Shown one piece after another: positions 1 to 6,534 of a stretch of DNA of 13,138 nt (position 1 is its first letter; the number at the start of each line of letters is the position of its first letter). A program made the position numbers and the translations under genes. Below the pieces are notes generated by a model. It did not search any database, was not told the origin of the DNA, and saw only the letters and a list, made by a program, of their open reading frames with translations. Origin of the DNA: Gemmatimonadota bacterium (GTDB taxonomy: Bacteria; Gemmatimonadota; Gemmatimonadetes; Palauibacterales; Palauibacteraceae); NCBI GenBank assembly GCA_013042495.1, contig JABDQB010000443.1:1-13138 (forward strand), given 5' to 3'.

Positions 1-108
1 GCCCTGTACGACGTGCTGTCCACGGGAGCGCGCGGATACCTGAGTCTCGCCTCCGAGATCGTCCGACGCGATGAAGAAAGGAAGGGGGCCGCCGTTGGCC
101 AAGCCTGA
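1..108 (+). CDS. parA: ParA chromosome-partitioning ATPase, C-terminal end (partial)
   Basis: The window opens inside a + strand reading frame whose last 35 residues (ALYDVLSTGARGYLSLASEI and onward) end at TGA 106-108. The run 'YDVLSTGARGYLSLASEI' is the usual last helix of chromosomal ParA/Soj, a deviant Walker-A ATPase that moves ParB-parS complexes over the nucleoid. The Walker motifs lie outside the window, so the call rests on this tail and on parB following directly. The end of the gene overlaps the start of parB (14 bp with the TTG start, 38 bp with the upstream ATG), which suggests translational coupling and ParA/ParB made in step. Confidence 0.85.
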   Translation, partial: ALYDVLSTGARGYLSLASEIVRRDEERKGAAVGQA

Positions 109-994
109 ATCAAGACGCCTCGGCAAAGGCCTGGGGGCGTTGCTCGGGGAGTACCTGGAAGAGCCGTCTCCTGGCGACACCCCGGTCCGCGATCTGGAAA
201 TCGGACGCATTCGTCCAAACCCGTTTCAACCACGTCGCCAGTTCGAAGGAACCGCTCTCGATGAACTGGAAGCCTCGATCCGCGAGAACGGGCTGCTGCA
301 GCCACTGGTCGTACGACCGTCGGGCCCCGACTTCGAGCTGGTGGCGGGTGAGAGACGCTGGCGCGTACTGGTGCGAATGGGCTGGGAAAGGGCTCCGACC
401 ATCGTGCGCCCTCTCAGCGACGAACAGATGCTCGTCGTGGCCCTCGTGGAGAACCTGCAAAGAGAGGATCTCGCACCGCTCGAGGAGGCCATCGGATACC
501 AGCAGCTCATCGATGGATTCGGGCTTACGCAGAAGGCGGTGGCGCGTCGCGTGGGTCGAGACCGCTCGACCGTGGCGAACTCGCTCAGGCTTCTCACGCT
601 GCCCACTGCGGTCAGGGGCATGCTGACCGATGGGACGCTGACCGCAGGTCATGCCCGGGCGATTCTCTCCGTGGACGGAGAGCGTGAGCAGGTGGCGCTG
701 GCACACGAGGTGGTCGCCAGGAGCCTGTCGGTGCGGGAGGCGGAGGCGATAGCGCGACGTGGCAGGAAGCGAGACCGGCCGGGCGGTAAGCGAGGACCTG
801 CCACCGAGGACCCGGTGGCGCGCAAAGCCGCGGTGTTGTTGTCCCGAGCCTATGGAACGGACGTAAAAATCCGCCTGAAGTCGAAGACGAGCGGGGAGAT
901 CAGAATTCCATTTCGTGACCCGCAGGACTTCGAACGGGTGACGCGAGACCTCCTTGCCGATTCGGACGCTGCTGACCTGTTCGGGCCAGGATGA
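95..994 (+). CDS. parB: ParB chromosome-partitioning protein (CTPase clamp)
   Basis: Encodes ParB/Spo0J, which binds parS sites near the origin and spreads as a CTP-gated DNA clamp; it is the partner of ParA. Visible in order (numbered from TTG 95): the N-terminal RLGKGLGALL stretch that normally meets ParA, NPFQPR at about 42-47, the CTP-binding motif GERRWR at 85-90, ENLQREDL at about 119-126, a KorB-type helix-turn-helix at about 144-170, TAGHARAIL at 183-191, then a basic linker and a C-terminal dimerisation region. At 299 aa it has normal length. TTG at 95 is preferred because an AGGAAGGGGG purine run lies 5-10 bp ahead and translation then begins MAKPESRRLGKGLG, the family's usual N-terminus. 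An in-frame ATG at 71 would add eight residues but has only a poor ribosome site. No parS site was found in the window. Confidence 0.95.
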   Translation: MAKPESRRLGKGLGALLGEYLEEPSPGDTPVRDLEIGRIRPNPFQPRRQFEGTALDELEASIRENGLLQPLVVRPSGPDFELVAGERRWRVLVRMGWERAPTIVRPLSDEQMLVVALVENLQREDLAPLEEAIGYQQLIDGFGLTQKAVARRVGRDRSTVANSLRLLTLPTAVRGMLTDGTLTAGHARAILSVDGEREQVALAHEVVARSLSVREAEAIARRGRKRDRPGGKRGPATEDPVARKAAVLLSRAYGTDVKIRLKSKTSGEIRIPFRDPQDFERVTRDLLADSDAADLFGPG

Positions 995-1776
995 CAGCGG
1001 AAGGCAAGGGTCGTTGGACCCTGATCGTCATGCGCGAAGGAGTAGTGAATTCGCGCACGCTGGCCCTGTCCAGGTGGCGGGTCATCGCTCTGGCGGGGGT
1101 AGCAACGATCGTGCTCGCCGGCATCTCTTTCGCGGCCGGCAAGATGGCCGGGGACATGACATCGCGAGCACGTGTGCATGGCCTCGAAGCGCAGGTCTCG
1201 GATTTGCGCCAGGAAAACGCGGCGATGGCAGTCGTCGCCGAGCGGGTGGAGCGACTGGAGATCGAGTACCGGCAGCTGAAGAGCGTCATGGGTGGGGAGC
1301 TGGGAGCGTCCAGCCGTGACATTTTGCTGCCACCTTTGTCAGAGGAGGATGCAACGGCCCGCCGGGCGAACGAGGAGGAAGAGGCGTCGCGCTTCGTGTG
1401 GCCAGTGGTCGAGCGAGGATTTGTCACCCGGACGTTTGGAGACACTGCGACAGCGCCCGGAGAGGAACACGTAGGCATAGACATAGCGGTACCGGCCGGC
1501 TCCTACGTTCGTACGACGAGGGGGGGCACGGTGGAGGAGACGGGAGATGATGTGGCCTACGGACTCTTCGTCCGTATCGCGCATGACGATCAGATCAGCA
1601 GTCTGTATGCCCACAACTCCTGGTTGTTCGTGTCCGCGGGGGATTCCGTGGAGATTGGCGAGGTGATTGCCCTGTCCGGAAACAGCGGCAGGTCGACCGC
1701 TCCGCATCTTCACGTGGAAATCGAGCGGGAGGGACTGCCCGTGGATCCGCTCGAGTATCTTGCGGAAGGGATCTAG
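991..1776 (+). CDS. Membrane-anchored M23/LytM peptidoglycan endopeptidase
   Basis: A 261-aa protein with a short cytoplasmic N-terminus, one membrane segment at about 32-50, a probable coiled coil at about 60-100, an acidic linker, and a C-terminal LytM domain at about 137-258. The zinc site looks intact: H160 and D164 (HVGID), H208 (YAHNS) and H239/H241 (PHLHVE). It should therefore be able to cut peptide cross-links in the periplasm, although coiled-coil M23 proteins can also act as amidase activators. Its ATG overlaps the parB stop (ATGA at 991-994), so it is translated in step with parB, and a bactofilin follows 36 bp downstream. Bactofilin-M23 pairs are known shape modules (for example CcmA with Csd peptidases in Helicobacter), so a localised wall-cutting role is inferred. 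Confidence 0.9.
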   Translation: MTAEGKGRWTLIVMREGVVNSRTLALSRWRVIALAGVATIVLAGISFAAGKMAGDMTSRARVHGLEAQVSDLRQENAAMAVVAERVERLEIEYRQLKSVMGGELGASSRDILLPPLSEEDATARRANEEEEASRFVWPVVERGFVTRTFGDTATAPGEEHVGIDIAVPAGSYVRTTRGGTVEETGDDVAYGLFVRIAHDDQISSLYAHNSWLFVSAGDSVEIGEVIALSGNSGRSTAPHLHVEIEREGLPVDPLEYLAEGI

Positions 1777-1812
1777 TGCGGACCATGCGGGCATAGGTTC
1801 CGGAAGGGAACG

Positions 1813-2274
1813 GTGAAAGGAATGAGCGAGATGACGAAGACGAAGAACCGGACGGACGGCGCACCCCGGGATGTGGGAGACGTCGTATCGATCGTCGGAC
1901 CCGGAATGAAGGTGGTCGGTGATTGCTCGAGCGATGGAACGATCCGAATCGAAGGTCAGGTCGAGGGATCCGTAAAGGCGGCGAAGAGCGTCGTGATCGG
2001 TAAGGAGGGTGTGGTCGTGGGTGACGTCGTGACACAGGACGCGATCGTCGCCGGACGGGTAAACGGCAGCGTAAGTGCGGAAAGCCGCGTTGAGCTGCAG
2101 ACCACTTGTCGGATTCAGGGCGATATCCGCAGCCGGCGGATCAAGCTGGAGGAAGGAGGCCAGGTGGACGGACAACTCCACATGGGAGGGCGTGGCGCCG
2201 ACAAGTCCGTCGACGCTCCAAAGCATGGGGAGAAAGCGCCCCACAAGGCTCCCGGGGCCGTGCAGGTCAACTGA
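1813..2274 (+). CDS. Bactofilin (DUF583/PF04519) cytoskeletal protein
   Basis: A 153-aa protein with a beta-helix core at about residues 24-125, rich in short repeating turns (SVKAAKSVVIGKEGVVVGDV, AIVAGRVNGSV, RIQGDI). Disordered, basic N- and C-terminal tails are typical of bactofilins, which polymerise without nucleotide into membrane-associated filaments and recruit wall enzymes. Closing the parAB-M23 cluster recalls Myxococcus xanthus, where bactofilin filaments and PadC position the ParABS system; a related job is inferred. The start is uncertain: GTG 1813 has GGAAGGG about 4 bp ahead, ATG 1831 has AAAGGA 9 bp ahead, and ATG 1822 lies between. All give the same core. Confidence 0.9.
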   Translation: MKGMSEMTKTKNRTDGAPRDVGDVVSIVGPGMKVVGDCSSDGTIRIEGQVEGSVKAAKSVVIGKEGVVVGDVVTQDAIVAGRVNGSVSAESRVELQTTCRIQGDIRSRRIKLEEGGQVDGQLHMGGRGADKSVDAPKHGEKAPHKAPGAVQVN

Positions 2275-2280
2275 CGTGCG

Positions 2281-2394
2281 TGCTTAAGTAACGCTTTGAT
2301 ATATACTTGCACAGCCGTACTTCGAGTGGCCACTTATCCACAGTTGTCCACAACGGTGCTGGGCGTCCGCGAACCGGTCGCGTGGTTTTCCACA
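2281..2394. other. DnaA-box cluster with AT-rich patch: candidate oriC element or DnaA-controlled site
   Basis: The gap between the bactofilin and the exchanger holds three 9-mers matching the DnaA box on the + strand: TTATCCACA at 2334-2342 (perfect consensus), TTGTCCACA at 2344-2352 and TTTTCCACA at 2386-2394 (one mismatch each). Their starts are 10 and 42 bp apart, close to whole helical turns, so all would lie on one face of the DNA. Just to the left, 2281-2312 is about one-third G+C, including GATATATAC, in a genome with roughly 60-65% G+C; it could melt as a duplex-unwinding element. Because parAB usually lies near the origin, this is a candidate oriC part. The alternatives are a DnaA-regulated promoter for the exchanger or a DnaA-titration site. 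Confidence 0.6.
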
Positions 2395-2414
2395 TTCCCT
2401 GATGTGAGAGACCC

Positions 2415-3377
2415 GTGCTGCCACCGCTAGATGCGCTTCTCTTCCTCGTCGGCCTGACGTCGTTGACGCTGGGGGCGGACTGGCTGGTGAGGGGAGCGTC
2501 ACGCGTGGCCGAGCACCGAGGGGTGAGCCCGCTGCTGGTGGGCCTGACCATCGTGGCGTTCGGCACCTCCGCCCCGGAGCTGGTGGTATCTTCGGCTGCC
2601 GTCTTGCGGGGCCAGCCCGGGATTGCCGTGGGAAACGTGATGGGGTCGACGGTTGCCAACGTCGGATTGATCGTGGGCCTCGGAGCCATAGTCCGGCCAA
2701 TTATGGTCCACCGGAAGCTCCTGCAACGCGAAGCGCCGCTGATGGTCCTGGTACTCGCGGCCGTCATGGTCTTCGCGGCGAACGGCGTGATCGGGAAGCT
2801 GGACGCGCTCATCCTGGTCGGCGGATTCACGGTCTACATGCTGTACCTGGTGCGGTGGGCCAAATCGGAGACCGAAACCGGGCAATTCCAGGCAGCGCGC
2901 ATCGAGGCGCACACGAAAGACACAGGCCTGATCCGGCGTCCGTACGTGAACTGGATGCGTGTGGCGTTTGGCACCGCCCTGTTGCTCGCGGGCGCTTCGT
3001 GGATGATCGATTCCGCCAGCAAGATCGCCATCGCTTACCAGGTCCCCGAGGAGGTGGTTGGCGCGACGATGGTGGCCGTCGGGACGTCACTGCCGGAGCT
3101 GGCTTCCACGATCGCTGCCGCCGCCCGCGGGCTCGGGGACATCGCGATCGGCAACGTGATCGGGTCCAACATTTTCAACCTGGGCCTCGTCCTCGGCACG
3201 GCGGGGCTGATCAGTCCGCTCGAACTGACCGCCGGCACAGTGGCGACGCAGGTCGTACCGGCCATGATCTTCTGTCTCGTCCTCATCCCGCTCGCCTACA
3301 CGGGACACAAGGTGGCCCGGTGGGAGGGCATCCTGCTGCTCTGCGGCTACGCGTTCTTCCTGTACCAGGTTCTCTGA
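2415..3377 (+). CDS. CaCA-family Na+(K+)/Ca2+ exchanger, YrbG type
   Basis: A 320-aa inner-membrane antiporter with about ten hydrophobic segments and the two inverted alpha repeats that define the Ca2+:cation antiporter family. Alpha-1 has GTSAPE (50-55) followed by GNVMGS (73-78). Alpha-2 has GTSLPE (223-228) followed by GNVIGSNIFN (246-255). The paired acidic residues E55 and E228 are the expected ion ligands. A hydrophilic loop at about 150-178 joins the halves, as in YrbG-like proteins. It probably exports Ca2+ using Na+ or H+; the ion cannot be told from sequence. GTG 2415 is chosen because the first transmembrane helix begins a few residues later; only a weak GAGAG ribosome site precedes it. 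It follows the DnaA-box cluster and has no evident functional tie to its neighbours. Confidence 0.9.
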   Translation: MLPPLDALLFLVGLTSLTLGADWLVRGASRVAEHRGVSPLLVGLTIVAFGTSAPELVVSSAAVLRGQPGIAVGNVMGSTVANVGLIVGLGAIVRPIMVHRKLLQREAPLMVLVLAAVMVFAANGVIGKLDALILVGGFTVYMLYLVRWAKSETETGQFQAARIEAHTKDTGLIRRPYVNWMRVAFGTALLLAGASWMIDSASKIAIAYQVPEEVVGATMVAVGTSLPELASTIAAAARGLGDIAIGNVIGSNIFNLGLVLGTAGLISPLELTAGTVATQVVPAMIFCLVLIPLAYTGHKVARWEGILLLCGYAFFLYQVL

Positions 3378-3403
3378 GTCACCCCCGGAACCCTTTCGCC
3401 CCG

Positions 3404-3449
3404 CCTCCGTTGACGTAAAGTTATACAGTAAAGCGACACGCAACGGAGG
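3404..3449. promoter_or_regulatory. Perfect 9-bp inverted repeat spanning the abrB-like gene's upstream region and Shine-Dalgarno
   Basis: CCTCCGTTG (3404-3412) and CAACGGAGG (3441-3449) are exact reverse complements separated by 28 bp. The right arm contains the GGAGG ribosome site, five bases before the ATG at 3455. Between the arms is an AT-rich stretch with a direct repeat GTAAAG (3415-3420 and 3428-3433, 13 bp apart) around TTATACA. Type II antitoxins of the AbrB class usually repress their own promoters by binding inverted repeats, so this is the best operator candidate. If transcription starts left of 3404, the same arms could instead form an RNA hairpin hiding the ribosome site. No convincing -35/-10 pair was found. 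Confidence 0.55.
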
Positions 3450-3454
3450 TTCGG

Positions 3455-3679
3455 ATGTCCTCATCGGTGAAGATGAGTAGCAAGCACCAGATCGTGGTAC
3501 CGCGGGAGGCCCGGGAGGCACTGGGACTGAGGCCGGGAGACAGGCTATTGGTGACAGTTGCGGGCGCCGTGATCGAGATGCGCGCACAGCCGCACGATGT
3601 CGTTGCCGAACTCGAGGGGATTCTCGCGGATCTGACCGACGACGGAGGCGATCTATGGCCGGAGGCGCGCGGTGAGTGA
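3455..3679 (+). CDS. AbrB/SpoVT-domain antitoxin-like DNA-binding protein (VapB type)
   Basis: A 74-aa protein with a swapped-hairpin AbrB domain at about residues 4-44: KMSSKHQIVVPREAREALGL, then RPGDRLLVTV and the final strand VIEMRAQP. The acidic C-terminal tail (about 45-74) is the sort of segment that wraps and blocks a PIN toxin. The ribosome site GGAGG is five bases before the ATG. Its last codons overlap the PIN gene by 8 bp (3672-3679), the standard antitoxin-first arrangement of a vapBC operon. Expected role: bind and neutralise the PIN protein and repress the operon. The antitoxin looks intact even though its partner's catalytic site appears degraded. Confidence 0.85.
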   Translation: MSSSVKMSSKHQIVVPREAREALGLRPGDRLLVTVAGAVIEMRAQPHDVVAELEGILADLTDDGGDLWPEARGE

Positions 3680-4157
3680 GAGCGAGGATTTCCGGGTAGT
3701 CCTGTCGGATGCCGGGATCGTCTATGTCGATGCGGGAGTCCTGGCGCTTCACCTCGCCGGCGACCCGAGGTACCTGCCTCTGACCCGCGTCATCCTGGGT
3801 GGTCTGCGAGACCGGGAATTCGCGGGACTCACCTCGGCCATCACGATCTATCAACTCCTCGTGGAGCCCTATCGCTCAGGAGAGGAAAGAACGGCGGAGC
3901 GCGTAGAAATGCTCGTCGCGGCGCTGCCCGGTCTGGAGGTTGTGCCGGTGTCAGCCACGGTGGCCAGGCAAGCGGCACAGGTGAAGGCACAGATCGGGGG
4001 GGGGCTACCCAGGGCGATTCAGATTGCCACTGCCCTGGCGGGTGAATCCGAGGTGTACGTAACTCGCCGTTCGACGTTGCGGCGGATCGCGGGACTGGGC
4101 GTGGTTCAGCTCGACGCCTTTCGGCAAGCCGAGGGCGACCCGCAAATACCGGCCTAG
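3672..4157 (+). CDS. PIN-domain protein, VapC-like, with apparently degraded active site
   Basis: A 161-aa protein with the PIN fold pattern: IVYVDAGVL (first acidic residue D20), TSAITIYQLLVEP at about 54-66, GLPRAIQIATAL at about 111-122 and VYVTRRSTLRRI at about 128-139. VapC toxins are Mg2+-dependent RNases whose site is built from three or four acidic residues. Aligned by eye to the usual TL-x-E-LL, DAIQIATAL and VTND patterns, this protein has Q61, R114 and R133 where E, D and D are expected, leaving D20 as the only clear ligand. It may be inactive or repurposed, perhaps as a corepressor of the antitoxin. The start GTG 3672 has GGAGG six bases upstream and overlaps the abrB-like gene. 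The reading frame is intact, so this is not a broken gene in the usual sense. Confidence 0.75.
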   Translation: MSESEDFRVVLSDAGIVYVDAGVLALHLAGDPRYLPLTRVILGGLRDREFAGLTSAITIYQLLVEPYRSGEERTAERVEMLVAALPGLEVVPVSATVARQAAQVKAQIGGGLPRAIQIATALAGESEVYVTRRSTLRRIAGLGVVQLDAFRQAEGDPQIPA

Positions 4158-5014
4158 TCGGCGAATTCCACGCTCACAGGCTCCGGCAGAATGCCCGCCT
4201 CGACGCCACGTTCGAGGAACAACTTGACGGCTGCGCGTCCATCGGGACCGTAATCCAGCGTCCGCTGGTTCACGTACATTCCGACAAAGTCATCAGCCGT
4301 CTCCCGTTCCAACCCGCGCGCAAAGCCCATCGCATAGTCCATCGCCTGCTCGCGGTGGTCGAGGGCGAATGCGATGCTGCGTCGCAGGTAGTCGGAAACG
4401 CGCGGGATGAGATCAGCGCCGAGATCACGGCGGATGACGTTGCCCCCGAGCGGCAGCGGGAGGCCCGTCTCCTGTTTCCACCACCGACCCAGATCTTCAA
4501 GGAGCACCAGGCCGGCATCGGCGTACGTGAGCTGACCTTCGTGGATGATCAACCCCACGTCCGCCCGCCCATCGCGAACCGCCTCGAGGATCTCGTCGAA
4601 CGGCATGACGATCGTACGGGCGGCCGGCTCCCACAGTTTGAGTGCCAGGTAGGCGGACGTCAGCTCGCCGGGGATCGCGATCGTGGACGCGCGAATGCGG
4701 TCCCGATCCATGAACTCCCGGCTCACCAGTCGAGGGCCGTAGCCCTCACCCATGCTCGCTCCGTGCGGAAGCAGGATGTAGCGATCCGTCAGGTAAGCGT
4801 AGGCGTGGATGGACACCGCCGTGACCTCGAGCTCGCCCGCCATCGCCCTCTCGTTGAGCTCCTGGATTCCCTGCAACTCGTGCTCAAAGGCCAACTCGGC
4901 CGTATCGATTTCGCCCGACGCCAATCCATAGAACATGAAAGCGTCGTCCGAATCCGGACTGTGCGCTACCCGAATCACCCGCCGGTCGCCCCGGTCCAAC
5001 TCAGTCGTATTCAT
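4154..5014 (-). CDS. mqnD: 1,4-dihydroxy-6-naphthoate synthase (futalosine menaquinone pathway)
   Basis: MqnD converts cyclic dehypoxanthinyl futalosine to 1,4-dihydroxy-6-naphthoate, a late cytosolic step in the futalosine route to menaquinone. The 286-aa protein follows the known MqnD pattern along its length: HSPDSDDAFMFYGL at about 18-31 (compare SPCPNDTFIFYAL in Thermus), the DRYILLPHGASMG-like segment at 77-89, GLIIHEGQ at 154-161 with H158 at the place of the proposed catalytic histidine, and LGRWWKQETGLPLPLG at 175-190. The two-lobed fold is of the periplasmic-binding-protein type, but no signal peptide is seen. It lies 75 bp downstream of the DUF1015 gene on the same strand, and its stop codon overlaps the PIN stop. 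Initiation at ATG 5014 lacks a strong ribosome site, so coupling to upstream translation is possible. Confidence 0.92.
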   Translation of the reverse strand: MNTTELDRGDRRVIRVAHSPDSDDAFMFYGLASGEIDTAELAFEHELQGIQELNERAMAGELEVTAVSIHAYAYLTDRYILLPHGASMGEGYGPRLVSREFMDRDRIRASTIAIPGELTSAYLALKLWEPAARTIVMPFDEILEAVRDGRADVGLIIHEGQLTYADAGLVLLEDLGRWWKQETGLPLPLGGNVIRRDLGADLIPRVSDYLRRSIAFALDHREQAMDYAMGFARGLERETADDFVGMYVNQRTLDYGPDGRAAVKLFLERGVEAGILPEPVSVEFAD

Positions 5015-5089
5015 GGCGCCCGAAGGTATGCCGGACCGCGGGTCGCGGCAAACGTTCCGAAGGCCGGACCGGACCGGGCCCGGGCGGGC

Positions 5090-6337
5090 TCACAGCGGCC
5101 GGAACAACAGACCTGACGGCATCTTCGGTTCGAAATACGTGGACTTGGGAGGCAGTCGACCCCCGAGAGCGGCGGTGGCCCAAACGTCCTCCAGGGATAC
5201 TGGTGGGAGAATGAAGCCGCAGCCTCCTGTCTGAAGGTCCCGGCAGACGTCCGGACTGCGGGAGTACGAGAGCAAGCCGTCATGGGATGCCTCGTCCGCA
5301 TCGAGCTCGAAGAGGGCGCCCAGGACCAGCTCATCGAACACGACAGGTGCCATCCTCGCCCGCTCGGAGGCAACTCCGAATCGCATCAGGGCCTCGGGTC
5401 GCGCGGAGGCAAGCCATTTCCTCTGAGCACCCGCGGGCGCGACGACGAACGATCCAGGAGAGGCGGCCGCAACACGTCGCTCAGCCTCCTCGGGAGTCAG
5501 GAAACCGAGGTCTTCGAGGTCGAACGACGCGGCCAGCCTTTCGAGCCAGTCGAACGAACCGTCAGAGCCGCCCGGAAATCGCGAGAGGATTCTATGTGTC
5601 GGGCGCACGACGAGGCCCGGGTCCTGCTGACTGACCACACATACCAGTAAAAAGGCGGCCTTTACGTTGTCACCAAGCGTCTCTGCCGCCACGAGGGCCG
5701 TTTCGTAGCGGTGGTGTCCGTCCGCGATCAGCAGGGGATGCGAGCCGGCGGCCGAGAGCAGCGCGTCACCCGCTTCTCCCGAAGCGATCCACATCGAATG
5801 CCGGATGCCATCGGGCGTGGCCGCTTCCACATCGGGAGGTGTCGCCGAGAGCTCCCGCTCCAGGTTGTGGAGTCGTCCGTCGCCATCCCGTGCGACCATG
5901 AAGACCGGAGACAGCTGCGTACGTGTCGCCAGCGTCAGGGCGAGACGGTCCTTCTTGGGTCCGGTGTGGGTGCGCTCATGCGGAAGAACATCGCCCTGCT
6001 CGAAGGAAGTCAGCCGAAGAGCCGCGAACACGGCAAGGCGCTCGCTGGGCCCACCGTCCGCTTCAAACCTCTGTCGATACAGGTATACCGAGGGCTCCGG
6101 GTCCACGCCGAGAACTCCGTCGACAGTCCAGCTGTTAAGCGTCTCAGCGGCAGCGACATAGCGTTCCTCAATCGAGCCTTCGGGAAGGATCAACCGCACG
6201 CAGTTGTGGTCGCTCCGGGTCCTGAGTTCGTGGGCGTGGGTCGGATCGATGACGTCATAGGGCGGCGCGAGGAGGAACGAAAGATCCCCGGCGGAGCGGC
6301 TGTAACGAAGTGCGCAAAACGGAGTGAGATCGGGCAC
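5090..6337 (-). CDS. DUF1015 family protein
   Basis: A 415-aa cytosolic protein with the family's signatures in order: APPYDVI at 24-30, LPHERTHTGPKKDR at 118-131, the hallmark IADGHHRYETAL at 204-215, and a C-terminal KSTYFEPKMPSGLLF at about 398-412. Length is normal, so it appears complete. The dense conserved His/Asp/Arg patches look enzymatic, but I do not know a firmly established reaction for this subgroup and assign none. Initiation is at GTG 6337 with GGAAGGA about five bases ahead. It is transcribed ahead of mqnD, with no clear terminator between them, so the two may be cotranscribed; whether that reflects shared function is unknown. Confidence 0.88.
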   Translation of the reverse strand: MPDLTPFCALRYSRSAGDLSFLLAPPYDVIDPTHAHELRTRSDHNCVRLILPEGSIEERYVAAAETLNSWTVDGVLGVDPEPSVYLYRQRFEADGGPSERLAVFAALRLTSFEQGDVLPHERTHTGPKKDRLALTLATRTQLSPVFMVARDGDGRLHNLERELSATPPDVEAATPDGIRHSMWIASGEAGDALLSAAGSHPLLIADGHHRYETALVAAETLGDNVKAAFLLVCVVSQQDPGLVVRPTHRILSRFPGGSDGSFDWLERLAASFDLEDLGFLTPEEAERRVAAASPGSFVVAPAGAQRKWLASARPEALMRFGVASERARMAPVVFDELVLGALFELDADEASHDGLLSYSRSPDVCRDLQTGGCGFILPPVSLEDVWATAALGGRLPPKSTYFEPKMPSGLLFRPL

Positions 6338-6442
6338 GGTTTCCTTCCGGGTCTGATGAGTCGGTTGCGGCGAAAAGTGTCACGTCTCAATAGTAGGACA
6401 GCCAGAGAAGCCTCGATCCGCAAAAGGCTCCGGGGCGGAAGC

Positions 6443-6458
6443 ATCGCCGGCCGGCGAT
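6443..6458. repeat. 16-bp perfect palindrome in the divergent intergenic region
   Basis: ATCGCCGGCCGGCGAT is its own reverse complement. It lies in the 197-bp gap (6338-6534) between the divergent DUF1015 and HAD genes, about 105 bp from the first start and 76 bp from the second. A dimeric repressor operator controlling either gene is possible. GC-rich DNA makes such palindromes less rare than they seem, and no promoter elements could be placed with confidence in this gap. Nothing else recognisable was found in 6338-6534. Confidence 0.45.
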
Positions 6459-6534
6459 CGACTGGCAAGAGCGAGGTGGGACGTGGCATGAGAATGCAGA
6501 TAGGGACCGGCCCGAATCGAACGGGGGCAGGAGA

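Noticed and set aside
1706..1721. parS-like sequence around CACGTG
   Set aside because: Only about 10 of 16 positions match TGTTTCACGTGAAACA, and the bases encode the conserved HLHVEIE of the M23 domain, which explains the CACGTG core.
3410..3429. TTGACG followed by TATACA/TACAGT as a sigma70 promoter for the abrB-like gene
   Set aside because: The two elements are only about 6-8 bases apart instead of about 17, and no properly spaced partner was found for either.
3087..3854. Long minus-strand frame antisense to the exchanger, AbrB and PIN genes
   Set aside because: High-GC shadow frame: no recognisable motifs, and it crosses three well-supported genes and two gene boundaries.
5074..5083. 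CCGGGCCCGG palindrome between the DUF1015 and mqnD genes
   Set aside because: Ten-base all-GC palindrome in GC-rich DNA with no T run; too likely by chance to call a terminator or operator.
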